Shown piece by piece: positions 46,077 to 55,852 of a stretch of DNA of 64,000 nucleotides; position 1 is the stretch's first letter; every line of letters begins with the position of its first letter. The DNA is from Bacteroidetes bacterium GWF2_33_38. GTDB taxonomy: Bacteria; Bacteroidota; Bacteroidia; Bacteroidales; GWF2-33-38. The position numbers and the translations under genes were made by a program. The notes under the pieces were generated by a model that was not told the origin of the DNA, did not search any database, and was given only the letters and a program-made list of their open reading frames with translations. Location of the stretch: assembly GCA_001769505.1 (NCBI GenBank), contig MEOF01000047.1, positions 1-64,000 of the forward strand, written 5' to 3'.

Positions 46077-47399
46077 ATGGAAATATTAACCAAAACCTTA
46101 CAATTTATTTTAAGCATTTCGATTCTTGTAATTCTCCACGAAGGAGGACATTTCTTTTTTGCAAGATTATTTAAAACTCGTGTCGAAAAATTCTATTTAT
46201 TCTTCGACCCTTGGTTTTCGATATTCAAATTCAAAAAAGGCGACACAGAATACGGCATCGGCTGGCTTCCCCTTGGTGGATATGTAAAAATTTCGGGAAT
46301 GATTGACGAATCGATGGACAAAGAGCAGATGAAACAAGAGCCACAACCTTATGAATTTCGCTCAAAAAAAACGTGGCAACGATTGCTAATAATGCTCGGC
46401 GGAATTATGGTTAACTTTTTAACCGCTTTTGTTATTTATATTTTAATCCTTTTTACTTGGGGCGAAAGTTACTTACCAACCGAAAATGCTAAATACGGTG
46501 TAATGTGCGATTCAACAGCACTAGAAATGGGAATGAAACATGGAGATAAAATTTTATTGGTTGATGGTGAAAAAATCGAAAATTTCAATAAAATAACTCA
46601 CGATGTAATAATGAACAGTGCCAAAACAATTACCATCGAAAGAGACGGTCAGCAAATTACCTTAGATGTTCCTACTTCATTGGTGGCAAAGCTAATCGAA
46701 AAACAAATGCAATTTGTTTCTCCACGTTTTCCATTTATTATCGAGCAAGTTAGCGATACTTCAATTGCTAAAAAAGCAGGATTTATGTCAGGAGATAAAA
46801 TAATCGGTTTTGATTCACTTCCTATTCAGTTTTACGACCAAGTTCGCGAAGCCTTAATCACAAATAAAGGATCTGAAAAAGTTTTTACGATAATGAGAGG
46901 TGTAGATACATTAAATCTTGTTGTTGCCATTCCTCAATCGGCAACACTTGGAGTAACTGTAAATACAAATTTTGGAGATTTTTTCGAATTTAAAACATTA
47001 GAATATGGTTTTTTTGAATCCATTCCTGCTGGATTTAATAAAGGATACGAAAGTACTACCAGTTATTTAAAACAATTTAAGTTGATGTTTAAGCCTGAAA
47101 CGAAAGCCTATGAACATCTTGGAGGTTTTATTTCAATTGGAAATTTTTTCCCTGCAACTTGGGATTGGCGAATTTTTTGGAACATGACCGCATTTTTGTC
47201 CATCATATTAGCCATTATGAATGTGCTTCCTATTCCTGCCTTAGACGGTGGTCATGTAATGTTCTTGTTTTACGAAATTATTACCGGAAAAAAACCAAGC
47301 GATAAATTCTTGGAATACACACAAATAGCAGGCATGATTTTAATTTTAGGTTTAGTATTGTTTGCCAATGCTAATGACGTAATTAAATTGTTTAAATAA
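46077..47399 (+). CDS. rseP: Site-2 protease RseP (M50)
   Basis: A 440-residue intramembrane zinc protease. The active site is VILHEGGHFFFARLF (HExxH form HEGGH) in the first transmembrane helix near residue 21. A PDZ region lies in the middle, with AKKAGFMSGDKIIGFD, and the late IMNVLPIPALDGGHVMF supplies the third zinc-ligand Asp. It cleaves membrane anti-sigma factors or signal peptides. The dxr-rseP order is common. Confidence 0.94.
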   Translation: MEILTKTLQFILSISILVILHEGGHFFFARLFKTRVEKFYLFFDPWFSIFKFKKGDTEYGIGWLPLGGYVKISGMIDESMDKEQMKQEPQPYEFRSKKTWQRLLIMLGGIMVNFLTAFVIYILILFTWGESYLPTENAKYGVMCDSTALEMGMKHGDKILLVDGEKIENFNKITHDVIMNSAKTITIERDGQQITLDVPTSLVAKLIEKQMQFVSPRFPFIIEQVSDTSIAKKAGFMSGDKIIGFDSLPIQFYDQVREALITNKGSEKVFTIMRGVDTLNLVVAIPQSATLGVTVNTNFGDFFEFKTLEYGFFESIPAGFNKGYESTTSYLKQFKLMFKPETKAYEHLGGFISIGNFFPATWDWRIFWNMTAFLSIILAIMNVLPIPALDGGHVMFLFYEIITGKKPSDKFLEYTQIAGMILILGLVLFANANDVIKLFK

Positions 47400-47497
47400 A
47401 TGTTTGATTTCATAATATAGCTCATTGATTGAAGATTAACGAAGTAAAAAATCTAAAATCGTTTATCATTTTTCGATATTCGTAATTCAATTTTAAA

Positions 47498-47983
47498 ATG
47501 TCACAAAATATAACCATATATACCGACGGAGCAGCTAAGGGAAATCCTGGTCCGGGTGGTTATGGAACGGTCTTAATTTCAGGACCCCATCGTAAAGAGC
47601 TTTCTGAAGGTTTTGAATTGACAACAAACAATAGAATGGAACTTTTAGCCGTTATTGTTGCATTAGAATCATTAAAAAACGAAAATTCAATAGTTACCGT
47701 TTACACCGATTCAAAATATGTTGCCGATGCGGTTGAAAAAAAATGGGTTTTCGATTGGGAGAAAAAGGATTTTAATAAGAAAAAAAATCCAGACCTATGG
47801 AAACGATTTTTAATCGTTTATCGAAAACACAAAGTCAATTTTGTATGGATAAAAGGACATGCAAATATTAAAGAAAATGAGCGGTGTGATCAACTGGCCG
47901 TTCAGGCTTGTAGCAAAAATAATTTATTGATTGACTACGGATATGTTGCACAAGAAAAAAATAATCAATTATCGTTCGATTAA
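47498..47983 (+). CDS. rnhA: Ribonuclease HI
   Basis: A 161-residue RNase HI that degrades RNA in RNA-DNA hybrids. Motifs are ITIYTDGAAKGNPGPGGYG (first Asp), NNRMELLAVIVAL (Glu), VTVYTDSKYVADAV (Asp) and WIKGHANIKENERCDQLA (His and Asp). The catalytic set is complete. Its 3' end overlaps the OmpA-type gene by 41 bp. Confidence 0.95.
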   Translation: MSQNITIYTDGAAKGNPGPGGYGTVLISGPHRKELSEGFELTTNNRMELLAVIVALESLKNENSIVTVYTDSKYVADAVEKKWVFDWEKKDFNKKKNPDLWKRFLIVYRKHKVNFVWIKGHANIKENERCDQLAVQACSKNNLLIDYGYVAQEKNNQLSFD

Positions 47984-48836
47984 TAGAATTTTATTCCTAT
48001 TAATTTTTATGTTTTCTTCTTTTACATTCTTTTCTCAAGAAAAGAAAGATTCTATTTTTGTTCATTTCGATTACAATAAAAGCTCACTAGAATCTTCTGA
48101 GATTCAAAAAATAAATCGTTTCGTTGAGACATTTATTCAAGACTCTATTTTAAACATCTTTATTGAAGGGCATTGCGACAATTCTGGAACCGACGAACAT
48201 AACCATAAACTTTCAGCTTTTAGAACAAATACTGTTTCTGATATTTTATTACAAAGAATCAATAAAACAAATCTTATTTCTAATTCATTTGGCGAAACAA
48301 AACCCATTGCCTCTAATGAAACGGAGCAAGGAAAGGTACAGAATCGAAGAGTATTAATTGTTTGTAATCATATTGAAAAATTAGCCGAACCCGCTATTGT
48401 TACGCCGATAGTTAGTGCAGATACTTCGAAAAAAGAAGTAAAAATAAATGGAGAAAAAATAGAAATTGGCAAAAATATAGTAATTAAAGATTTAAATTTT
48501 ATCGGAGGTCGACATACTCTTGTACAAACAAGCGAATACGCACTTGAAAAACTATTAAGTGTTATGAAAGATAATCCAACATTAGAAATTGAAATTCAGG
48601 GACATATATGCTGTTCTCCCCCCGATGAAGATGGCTGGGATTCCGACTCTCAAGACAATAATCTTTCAGTAAACCGAGCAAAAGCCATTTACGATTATTT
48701 GGTCGACCATGGCATCGATTCAAATCGAATGTCGTATAAAGGAATGATTGCTCGTTTCCCTCTTGTTAAGCCTGAATTAACAGAGTCTGACCGAAATAAA
48801 AATCGTCGCGTTGAAGTTAAAATTTTGAAATATTAG
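47943..48836 (+). CDS. Exported protein with two OmpA-like peptidoglycan-binding domains
   Basis: A 297-residue protein. After a hydrophobic signal stretch (INRILFLLIFMFSSFTFFS) two OmpA-type domains follow. The first, about residues 35-140, has FIEGHCDNSGTDEHNHKLSAFRTN and QNRRVLIVC. The second, about 190-295, has IEIQGHICCS, LSVNRAKAIYDYLVDHGIDSNRM and NKNRRVEVKI. The second binding loop has a Cys pair and an acidic insertion. It should bind cell-wall diaminopimelate in the periplasm. I start at ATG 47943 inside rnhA. Confidence 0.8.
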   Translation: MLHKKKIINYRSINRILFLLIFMFSSFTFFSQEKKDSIFVHFDYNKSSLESSEIQKINRFVETFIQDSILNIFIEGHCDNSGTDEHNHKLSAFRTNTVSDILLQRINKTNLISNSFGETKPIASNETEQGKVQNRRVLIVCNHIEKLAEPAIVTPIVSADTSKKEVKINGEKIEIGKNIVIKDLNFIGGRHTLVQTSEYALEKLLSVMKDNPTLEIEIQGHICCSPPDEDGWDSDSQDNNLSVNRAKAIYDYLVDHGIDSNRMSYKGMIARFPLVKPELTESDRNKNRRVEVKILKY

Positions 48837-49264
48837 GCATTTATTTCTCTAATGATGTACACATCGTAATCGCCAAGATATCCAAAACCATATTTTTTAT
48901 AAAGCCCTATTGCATTTTTATTGTTTCGATGAACTTCTAGTTTTATTTGCATTTTCTTCTGCTTTGCAATTTTCAGCGATTCTTCAACCAATGGCTTCGA
49001 ATATCCTTTTCCTTGATATGCCGGGTCGATTCCAAAATGATGCAAATACAATCTTCGTCCATCATTCGTAAGCCATGATGTTCCTATCAATACACTTGTT
49101 TCGACATCGTACATTACAAGTAAAAAACCACCAAATTTAATCGTTTTTAAAATTGTTTCTAAATTATCGCCTCTTTCGGGTTTTCCCAAATCAGTTTGTT
49201 TCCACAAGTCAATAACATCTTGATAATCTGACTCAATAAAGTTTCGAACAATATAATTTTTCAT
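48833..49264 (-). CDS. GNAT-family N-acetyltransferase
   Basis: A 143-residue GNAT protein. The acetyl-CoA loop is GIDPAYQGKGYSKPLVEESL near residues 77-96, followed by the usual helix and NAIGLYKKYGFGYLG. Substrate is unknown; RimI-like or small-molecule acetylation are options. It overlaps the upstream DUF1289 gene by 4 bp. Its stop codon overlaps that of the converging OmpA-type gene. Confidence 0.85.
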   Translation of the reverse strand: MKNYIVRNFIESDYQDVIDLWKQTDLGKPERGDNLETILKTIKFGGFLLVMYDVETSVLIGTSWLTNDGRRLYLHHFGIDPAYQGKGYSKPLVEESLKIAKQKKMQIKLEVHRNNKNAIGLYKKYGFGYLGDYDVYIIREINA

Positions 49265-49455
49265 TTGTAAAATCGTTTTTCTTCGTATTTAAGTTCATCT
49301 AATATCTTAAGCTTTTCTTCGTTTGTAAATTTTGACCAATTTCTCTTTTCTTCAACAGTTCGATAACATCCTATGCAATATTTTCTATCAACATCTAATT
49401 GACATATATTTTTGCATGGAGACAAGGTTTCTAAATAAATATTTGTATCTGCCAT
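49261..49455 (-). CDS. Small DUF1289-type protein
   Basis: A 64-residue protein with four cysteines in LSPCKNICQLDVDRKYCIGCYRTVEEKRNWSKF, the DUF1289 pattern, which probably binds metal. I use the ATG at 49455 (MADTNIYLE); the open frame extends to 49692 but would run across the divergent GSCFA promoter and gene. It is coupled to the GNAT gene. Confidence 0.75.
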   Translation of the reverse strand: MADTNIYLETLSPCKNICQLDVDRKYCIGCYRTVEEKRNWSKFTNEEKLKILDELKYEEKRFYK

Positions 49456-49561
49456 AAATCTTTCTTTCGTAATGTAAAAGTAAAAATTATTGAGGGCAAA
49501 CATAGACTCTTCAAAATGTTTTCTAAAAATTAATACTAAATTCGTTTTAAAATATAATACC

Positions 49562-50545
49562 ATGAACTCATTCAGAACAATTGTTGAAACGCCTAAATAC
49601 AAAATTAACATCTCGCATGACTCAAATATACTGATGTTAGGGTCGTGCTTTACCGAAAATATAGGGAGTAATTTGCAAAAATTATTGTTCAAGGTTGAGA
49701 TTAATCCTTTCGGAATAATTTACAACCCTATTTCGATAAAGAATAGTTTAGAAATTCTAATCGAAAATCAAAAATTTACTAACTCGGATTTAAAATTCTA
49801 CAACGAGAGGTGGTTCACTTATTTTCATCACAGCCGTTTCTCAAACGCCAACGCAGAAGATTGCTTATTAAATATAAATCAAGCGATTAATGCTGGAAAT
49901 GAAGTTCTTAAAAAAGCCGACATTTTGCTTATTACTTTTGGAACCGCTCGTGTTTATCGATTAATCGAATCGGGAAATATTGTATCAAATTGTCACAAGC
50001 AACCGGCAAGTTTATTCTCAAACGAATTGCTACGTGTTGAAAATATTATTTCTGAATATTCGCAGTTGATAGTATCGCTAAAAAAATTTAACCCCAATAT
50101 TAATATTATTTTTACGATAAGTCCTATTCGACATTGGAAAGATGGAGCTCACGAAAATCAAATTAGTAAATCAACTCTTTTTCTTGCAATATATAATTTA
50201 ACTAAAAGTTTTAACAATATCATTTATTTTCCTGCTTATGAGATTTTTATGGACGATCTTCGCGATTATCGTTTTTACGCCGAAGATATGCTTCATCCGA
50301 ACGAAATAGGAATTAAATATGTTTGGGATATTTTTTCAAAAGCATTTTTAAGCGGATCAACTCAAAAAATTATATCTGAAATCGAAAATCTTAATCAAGC
50401 GGCAAATCATCGCCCATTTAACACAAAATCAGACAAATACAAAACATTTATTTCCAATAATATAAAGAAAATTACAGAACTAGAAACATCAAATCTTGAT
50501 ATTGATTTTGAACCTTTGAAATCCCAATTTATAAATTTGCTTTAA
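49562..50545 (+). CDS. GSCFA-domain protein
   Basis: A 327-residue GSCFA-family protein named for the motif in NILMLGSCFTENIG near residues 22-34. The SGNH-like features continue with LLITFGTARVYR, FTISPIRHWKDG and a closing DMLHPNEIG (Asp-x3-His). The family is probably a hydrolase or transferase acting on polysaccharide, but its substrate is unknown. ATG 49562 is chosen; the frame is open 24 codons further upstream. Its start is 106 bp from the divergent DUF1289 gene. Confidence 0.85.
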   Translation: MNSFRTIVETPKYKINISHDSNILMLGSCFTENIGSNLQKLLFKVEINPFGIIYNPISIKNSLEILIENQKFTNSDLKFYNERWFTYFHHSRFSNANAEDCLLNINQAINAGNEVLKKADILLITFGTARVYRLIESGNIVSNCHKQPASLFSNELLRVENIISEYSQLIVSLKKFNPNINIIFTISPIRHWKDGAHENQISKSTLFLAIYNLTKSFNNIIYFPAYEIFMDDLRDYRFYAEDMLHPNEIGIKYVWDIFSKAFLSGSTQKIISEIENLNQAANHRPFNTKSDKYKTFISNNIKKITELETSNLDIDFEPLKSQFINLL

Positions 50546-50738
50546 TTCTGCTAAAAAACATATTGCAATTGTATTTTAGGATATTATTTTTGAAAAAAAT
50601 GAAAGAAGAAACAATTGAAAGATATTGTAAATAAAAAAATAGGAAAAATGGAAATAAGGTTATGCGGAAATAAATTAAGAAACAATTTCTTTTACTTATA
50701 CCTCTAAATTCTATTTACATTCTAAACTTTAAACTAAT

Positions 50739-51188
50739 ATGACAAAAAGAGAAAGCATAAACGATTTTTTGAATGCAAAAAAGTTTGCAATGGTTGGTGT
50801 TTCAACCAATAAAAATAAATTTGGATATGTAATTTTTAAAGAATTGCGTGAAAAAGGATTTGAAATTTGTCCAATTCATCGCACAGCAACTGAAATTGAT
50901 GGAGTAAAATGTTACAAATCGGTTGATGAAATTCCTTCGGATTTTGAAAAATTGTATCTGTTAACTCAAAAAACTCAAACCAACGAAATTTTAACTCAAG
51001 CAAGCCGAAAAGGATTGAAACATATTTGGGTTCAACAAATGTCGCACACAGCTGAAACCGAGAAAATTGCAAAAGAAAACAATGTGAATTTAATTCATAA
51101 ATCTTGCATTTTTATGTTTGCAAATCCTGTTCACATTCATAAATTTCATCGAAATATTATGAGTTTTTTCGGAAAATTACCAAAGTAA
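50739..51188 (+). CDS. CoA-binding Rossmann protein (YccU-like)
   Basis: A 149-residue protein of the CoA_binding_2 family: FAMVGVSTNKNKFGYVIFKELREKGFEICPIHRT at the start and KGLKHIWVQQMSHTAE in the middle. It ends in KSCIFMF. The fold binds CoA or a nucleotide in relatives, but function is unknown. It sits alone between the GSCFA gene and the LolA-like gene. Confidence 0.85.
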   Translation: MTKRESINDFLNAKKFAMVGVSTNKNKFGYVIFKELREKGFEICPIHRTATEIDGVKCYKSVDEIPSDFEKLYLLTQKTQTNEILTQASRKGLKHIWVQQMSHTAETEKIAKENNVNLIHKSCIFMFANPVHIHKFHRNIMSFFGKLPK

Positions 51189-51233
51189 AGTTCGATTGGA
51201 AGATTAAAAGATTTGAAGATTGAAATACAAATC

Positions 51234-51270
51234 AAATTCCCTCTTGGAGAAGAGGGTTAGGGAGATTGAA
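51234..51270 (+). repeat. CCCTCTT/AAGAGGG interspersed repeat, copy 1
   Basis: A 37-bp block containing CCCTCTT-GGAG-AAGAGGG followed by TTAGGGAGATTGAA. Nearly identical blocks occur at 53685-53726 and 55102-55145. The stem is a short hairpin. It lies upstream of the LolA-like gene. Confidence 0.8.
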
Positions 51271-51310
51271 TAAAGTAACTCGGACATTCTTGTCCGATAA
51301 AAATTAAAAT

Positions 51311-52054
51311 ATGAAAAATTTAACATTAACATTCATTTTCATTGCATTAGCAATTGTAACACAAGCACAAACTGCAACAGAAATCATAAAAAAATCGGAA
51401 GATAAAGCTCGTGGCGAAAGTAGCATAATGTCAATGACAATGAAAATTGTTCGTCCAACTTATGAGCGTTCGGTTTCGTTCAAATCGTGGGGAAAAGGTT
51501 TAGAATATTCGATGACTTTGGTTACCGCACCTGCAAAAGAAAAAGGTCAAACTTTTTTGAAACTTAAAAACGATTTATGGAGTTGGAACCCAACTATTGC
51601 AAGAATGATAAAACTTCCATCATCAATGATGTCGCAAGGTTGGATGGGTTCTGATTTCACGAATGATGATGTGATGAAAGAAACTTCCATTGTAGTTGAT
51701 TACGAACCAACTTTGGTTGGAACCGAAACCGTTGCTGGAAAATCGTGTTACAAAATCAAACTAAAAGCAAAAGAAAACGCAGCTGTGGTTTGGGGAAGCA
51801 TTATGATTTGGATTACAAAAGACACATATCTTCAACTAAAAACTCAATATTTTGATGAAGATAATGAACTTATAAAAACCGAAATTGCATCAGAAATTAA
51901 AAAAATGGACGACCGCGAAATTCCTACAAAATTTGAAATAATTCCCGAAGATAACAAAGGAAATAGAACTATTGTAACTATTGATGCTGTTGATTTTAAT
52001 GTTCAAATTGAAGATAGTTTTTTCTCACAACAAAAAATGAAAAGTGTGAGATAG
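51311..52054 (+). CDS. Exported LolA-like outer-membrane lipoprotein-sorting-type protein
   Basis: A 247-residue protein with a signal peptide ending TQAQT near residue 20. The mature part is a LolA/LppX-like beta half-barrel: SIMSMTMKIVRPTYERSVSF, then GKGLEYSMTLVTAPAKEKGQTFLKL, then a late DDREIPTKFEIIPEDNKGNRT. Such proteins carry lipids in the periplasm. It starts a same-strand set of two permeases, an ATPase and an outer-membrane protein, so it probably serves that transporter. Confidence 0.75.
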   Translation: MKNLTLTFIFIALAIVTQAQTATEIIKKSEDKARGESSIMSMTMKIVRPTYERSVSFKSWGKGLEYSMTLVTAPAKEKGQTFLKLKNDLWSWNPTIARMIKLPSSMMSQGWMGSDFTNDDVMKETSIVVDYEPTLVGTETVAGKSCYKIKLKAKENAAVVWGSIMIWITKDTYLQLKTQYFDEDNELIKTEIASEIKKMDDREIPTKFEIIPEDNKGNRTIVTIDAVDFNVQIEDSFFSQQKMKSVR

Positions 52055-52134
52055 AAAGAGAAGAACTAAAAGTGAAAAGTTAAAAAATCAATTCAACATT
52101 TCAACTTATCAACCTATAAACTCATAAACCAAAA

Positions 52135-53556
52135 ATGAACTTTATAAACTTACGTTTAGCTTGGCGAAACATTTGGCGAAATAAACGACGAACAATTATA
52201 ACCGCTTCGTCAATTATGTTTGCAATATTTTTTGCATTAATAATGCGAAGTCAACAGCTTGGTGCTTACCAAAATATGACCGATAGTATTGTGAAAACCT
52301 ACACCGGTTTTATTCAAATTCACGCAAAAGGATTTTGGAAAGACAAAACTCTTGAATATTTGTTCGAAAACGACGAGAAATTATTGAACAAAATTTCAGA
52401 AAATGAACACGTTACAATGCTTGTTCCACATTTCGAAAGTTTTGCATTAGCGTCGGCAGGTTTACAAACAAAAGTTGCTTTGGTTACCGGAATTGATGCC
52501 GAAAAAGAAAACCAAATGAACAAATTAAGTGAGAAAATTGTAAAATTTCGAATTACAAAATCAATTTTCGAAAAACTTTCAAAAAATGGAATTCCACAAA
52601 ATATTTTAAAAACTATTGAAGAAAGCCGTAGAACTTCGTTTGTGAGCGAAATTGATGCAGAAAAACGTTTGACAAAATCGATTGGCGAAGAAGCCACTAA
52701 AAAATATTTGAAACAAATTTTAAAAGCATCAAAAATTGAAAGCAATTATTTCAAAAATTCCGATAAAGGCGTTTTGGTTGGCGACCGTTTAGCAACTTTT
52801 TTGAAATTGCAAGTTGGCGACACGCTTGTGCTTATGGGACAAGGATTTCAAGGCGTAAGTGCAGCAGGAGTTTTTCCAATTTTAGGAATTGTGAAAATTC
52901 CAAATCCCGAATTAGATAATCAAATGATTTATATGCCATTACAAGCTTGTCAGGAATTTTATTCGGCTGAAAATTTATTGACTTCAATTTCTATAAACAT
53001 CGATAATTCATCAAATATGGATGAAGTGAAAACTCAAATTTCGAGTTTTATGAATTCCGATAAATATGAAATTATGACTTGGAAAGAAATGCTGAAAGAA
53101 TTGGTGCAACAAATTGAAAGTGATAATTATAGCGGATTAATTATGCTTTGGATTTTATATTTAATTGTTGGATTTGGAGTTTTTGGAACTGTTTTAATGA
53201 TGACTGCCGAACGTCAAAAAGAATTTGGAGTAATGGTTGCACTTGGAATGCAAAAACGAAAATTAGTTGTCATCGTTTTCATCGAACTTTTAATTCTTGC
53301 ATTTATCGGAATTTTGGCAGGAATTTTATTGAGTTTGCCAATAATTCGCTTCTATGTTGTAAACCCAATTGAACTCACAGGCGAAATGGCCGATATGATG
53401 GAAAGTTATGGAATGGAAGCAGTTATGCCTTTTGCTTGGCAAGTCGATTATTTTGTAAAACAAAGTATTTCAGTCACTTTCGTGATATTATTAGCCATAA
53501 TTTATCCTTTGATAAAAATTTTGGGAATAAATACAATGAAAGCTTTACGGGGTTAG
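52135..53556 (+). CDS. ABC transporter permease (FtsX/MacB type), first
   Basis: A 473-residue LolC/MacB-like permease. An N-terminal transmembrane helix after FINLRLAWRNIWRNKRRTIITASS is followed by a large periplasmic domain with VLVGDRLATFLKLQVGDTLVL. Three C-terminal helices include LIMLWILYLIVGFGVFGTVLMMTAERQKEFGVMVALGMQKRKL, the FtsX signature. It pairs with the second permease at 53794 and the ATPase at 55169. Confidence 0.85.
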   Translation: MNFINLRLAWRNIWRNKRRTIITASSIMFAIFFALIMRSQQLGAYQNMTDSIVKTYTGFIQIHAKGFWKDKTLEYLFENDEKLLNKISENEHVTMLVPHFESFALASAGLQTKVALVTGIDAEKENQMNKLSEKIVKFRITKSIFEKLSKNGIPQNILKTIEESRRTSFVSEIDAEKRLTKSIGEEATKKYLKQILKASKIESNYFKNSDKGVLVGDRLATFLKLQVGDTLVLMGQGFQGVSAAGVFPILGIVKIPNPELDNQMIYMPLQACQEFYSAENLLTSISINIDNSSNMDEVKTQISSFMNSDKYEIMTWKEMLKELVQQIESDNYSGLIMLWILYLIVGFGVFGTVLMMTAERQKEFGVMVALGMQKRKLVVIVFIELLILAFIGILAGILLSLPIIRFYVVNPIELTGEMADMMESYGMEAVMPFAWQVDYFVKQSISVTFVILLAIIYPLIKILGINTMKALRG

Positions 53557-53793
53557 TTGAAAGTTTGTAAAGTTTTAAAGTTTATAAAGTTGGGGAAAGA
53601 AATCAGGAGACAGAATTCTGAATTCAGAAGTTGGAAATTAGAAGTTAGACTTTAGAAATTAGAAAAATATTAAATTGAAAATGAAATCTAATTCCCTCTT
53701 GGCGAAGAGGGTTAGGGAGATTGAAAAACATTAAAATTGAAAACAAAACCTTAAAAATATTTAACTTTATGGACTTTATAAACTTTTAACTTT
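53557..53793. other. Repeat-bearing spacer between permeases
   Basis: A 237-bp gap. It holds near-repeats of GAATTCAGAAGTTGGAAATT and the CCCTCTT/AAGAGGG repeat at 53685-53726. Very similar sequence is at 55021-55145, so the spacers appear to be duplicated. No gene is visible. Confidence 0.65.
53685..53726 (+). repeat. CCCTCTT/AAGAGGG interspersed repeat, copy 2
   Basis: A block with CCCTCTT-GGCG-AAGAGGG and TTAGGGAGATTGAAA, nearly the same as at 55102-55145. Confidence 0.85.
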
Positions 53794-55020
53794 ATGATTA
53801 ATAGTATTTCTTGGAAAAATATATGGCGAAACAAACTTCGTAGTTTGGTAATAATCACCGCAATTGCATTTGGAGTTATGGCGGGAGTTTTTTCAGCTGC
53901 AATGACAAACGGAATGTTCGATAGTAGAATTGCATCGGCAATTGAACTCGAAAGTTCTAATATTCAAATTCATAACTCAAAATATCTCGAAAATAAAGAA
54001 AGTTATTATTTCATAGAAAATGCAGATAGTATTTTAGAAGTTGTGAAACAAAATCCGAATGTAAAATCTGCTTCAAAAAGAATAAAAATCACAGCAATGG
54101 CAAACACTTCAGCTTCGGGAGCAGGAGTTATGCTTTATGGAATTGAACCCGACATTGAAAAAAATGTTACCAAAATATCCGAAAAAATTGCAGATAGTTT
54201 AGGAACTTATTTTAAAGCAAAAAGTAAAAATCAAATCGTAATTAGTTCAAAATTAGCCGAAAAGCTGAAAGTTAAATTGAAATCAAAAATTGTGTTAACT
54301 GTTCAATCTTTAGACGGAACAATGGTGAATTCGGCATTTAAAGTGGTTGGAATTTTCAAAACAAGCAATTCTGCTTTCGACGAAATGACAGTTTTTGTAA
54401 AATATCAAGACATTGCAAATATCATAAATTTAGATGCAACAAAAGCTCACGAAATAGCCATTTTACTTAAAGAAAATCAAAAATCTGACGAAGTTGCAAC
54501 ACAACTAAAAAGCAAATTCAAATCACTAAATGTGATGACTTGGAAAGAAATTCAGCCCGAAGTTGGAATGGTTGCCGAAATGTTGAATTTTTCGCTATAC
54601 ATTTTTATGATAATAATTCTGTTTGCTTTGGGGTTTGGAATTGTAAACACAATGTTAATGGTTGTTCTTGAGCGAGTTAAAGAAATTGGAATGTTGATGG
54701 CAATTGGAATGAACCGAATGCGAGTTTTTAAAATGATTATGTTAGAAACCGTATATCTTTCGCTCACAGGCGGAGTTGTTGGAATGATTTTGGGTGCAGG
54801 AATTATTAATTTCTTTGGAAAAACTGGAATTGATTTATCAATTTATGCAGAAGGTTTGAACAATATTGGATATGCTTCGATAATTTATCCATCAATTGGC
54901 TTTGATTATTATATAAATACTGTAATTATGGTTATTTTAACAGGAATTATTGCATCGCTTTATCCTGCTAGAAAAGCTTTGAAATTAAACCCTGCCGAAG
55001 CAGTTAGAACGGAAATTTAG
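53794..55020 (+). CDS. ABC transporter permease (FtsX/MacB type), second
   Basis: A 408-residue permease. It starts MINSISWKNIWRNKLRSLVIITAIAFGVMAGVF and has a periplasmic domain with VISSKLAEKLKVKLKSKIVL. Its C-terminus has three helices with GFGIVNTMLMVVLERVKEIGMLMAIGMNRMRVFKM and ends ASLYPARKALKLNPAEAVR. It is a LolC/LolE-like partner of the 52135 permease. The ATPase gene lies 148 bp downstream, past the repeated spacer. Confidence 0.87.
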   Translation: MINSISWKNIWRNKLRSLVIITAIAFGVMAGVFSAAMTNGMFDSRIASAIELESSNIQIHNSKYLENKESYYFIENADSILEVVKQNPNVKSASKRIKITAMANTSASGAGVMLYGIEPDIEKNVTKISEKIADSLGTYFKAKSKNQIVISSKLAEKLKVKLKSKIVLTVQSLDGTMVNSAFKVVGIFKTSNSAFDEMTVFVKYQDIANIINLDATKAHEIAILLKENQKSDEVATQLKSKFKSLNVMTWKEIQPEVGMVAEMLNFSLYIFMIIILFALGFGIVNTMLMVVLERVKEIGMLMAIGMNRMRVFKMIMLETVYLSLTGGVVGMILGAGIINFFGKTGIDLSIYAEGLNNIGYASIIYPSIGFDYYINTVIMVILTGIIASLYPARKALKLNPAEAVRTEI

Positions 55021-55101
55021 GAAAGAATTCAGAATACAGGAGACAGAATTCAGAAGTTGGAAATTTGAAGTTAGAAATTTGAAAAAATAAAAATTGAAAT
55101 C

Positions 55102-55145
55102 GAAATCTAATTCCCTCTTGGCGAAGAGGGTTAGGGAGATTGAAA
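55102..55145 (+). repeat. CCCTCTT/AAGAGGG interspersed repeat, copy 3
   Basis: The third member of the family, again with CCCTCTT-GGCG-AAGAGGG and TTAGGGAGATTGAAA. It lies just upstream of the ATPase gene. Confidence 0.85.
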
Positions 55146-55168
55146 TGAAAAGTTAAAATATTGAAAAT

Positions 55169-55852
55169 ATGAAAGTAATTGAAATTAAAAATTTGCACAA
55201 AATCTACGACGAAAAAACAGTTCCTGTTCACGCAGTTGATGGAATTGATTTGACTTTCGAACAAGGCGAATTTGCTGCGATTGTTGGACCTTCGGGTTCA
55301 GGAAAAACCACATTATTAAATATGATTGGAGGTTTAGATAAACCAACTTCGGGCGAAATAATTATTGCCGATACCGATATAAAAACTTTATCGGCTTCAA
55401 AAATGATTGATTTTAGAATGAAAAATATTGGTTTTGTGTTTCAATCATACAATTTAATTCCAGTTTTAACCGCTGGCGAAAATGTCGAATTTATTATGCA
55501 TTTGCAAGGAAAACCGAAAGAAGAACGCAAAGCAAGAATTAAAGAAATGTTGGAAGCTGTTGGTTTAGGAGATAGAATTAATTCACGTCCAAACAAACTT
55601 TCGGGCGGTCAACAACAACGAGTTGCTGTGGCAAGAGCTTTGGCTTCGAAACCAAAATTTATTTTGGCCGATGAACCTACTGCAAACCTCGACTCAAAAT
55701 CGACAGAAACGCTTTTAGAAATTATGGAAAAACTTAACCGTGAAGAAAACATAACATTCATTTTTTCTACACACGATGCAAGAGTTATGAAAAAAGCTCG
55801 CAGAGTTATAACGGTTGAAGATGGAAAAGTAATTAGCGATGAAAGAAAATAA
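55169..55852 (+). CDS. ABC transporter ATPase, LolD/MacB type
   Basis: A 227-residue ATPase. Walker A is GPSGSGKTT near residues 40-48, the signature LSGGQQQRVAVARALA near 142-157, Walker B FILADEPTANLDS near 164-176, and the switch His is in FSTHDARV. It should power the two FtsX-type permeases. The outer-membrane protein gene overlaps it by 14 bp. Confidence 0.92.
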   Translation: MKVIEIKNLHKIYDEKTVPVHAVDGIDLTFEQGEFAAIVGPSGSGKTTLLNMIGGLDKPTSGEIIIADTDIKTLSASKMIDFRMKNIGFVFQSYNLIPVLTAGENVEFIMHLQGKPKEERKARIKEMLEAVGLGDRINSRPNKLSGGQQQRVAVARALASKPKFILADEPTANLDSKSTETLLEIMEKLNREENITFIFSTHDARVMKKARRVITVEDGKVISDERK

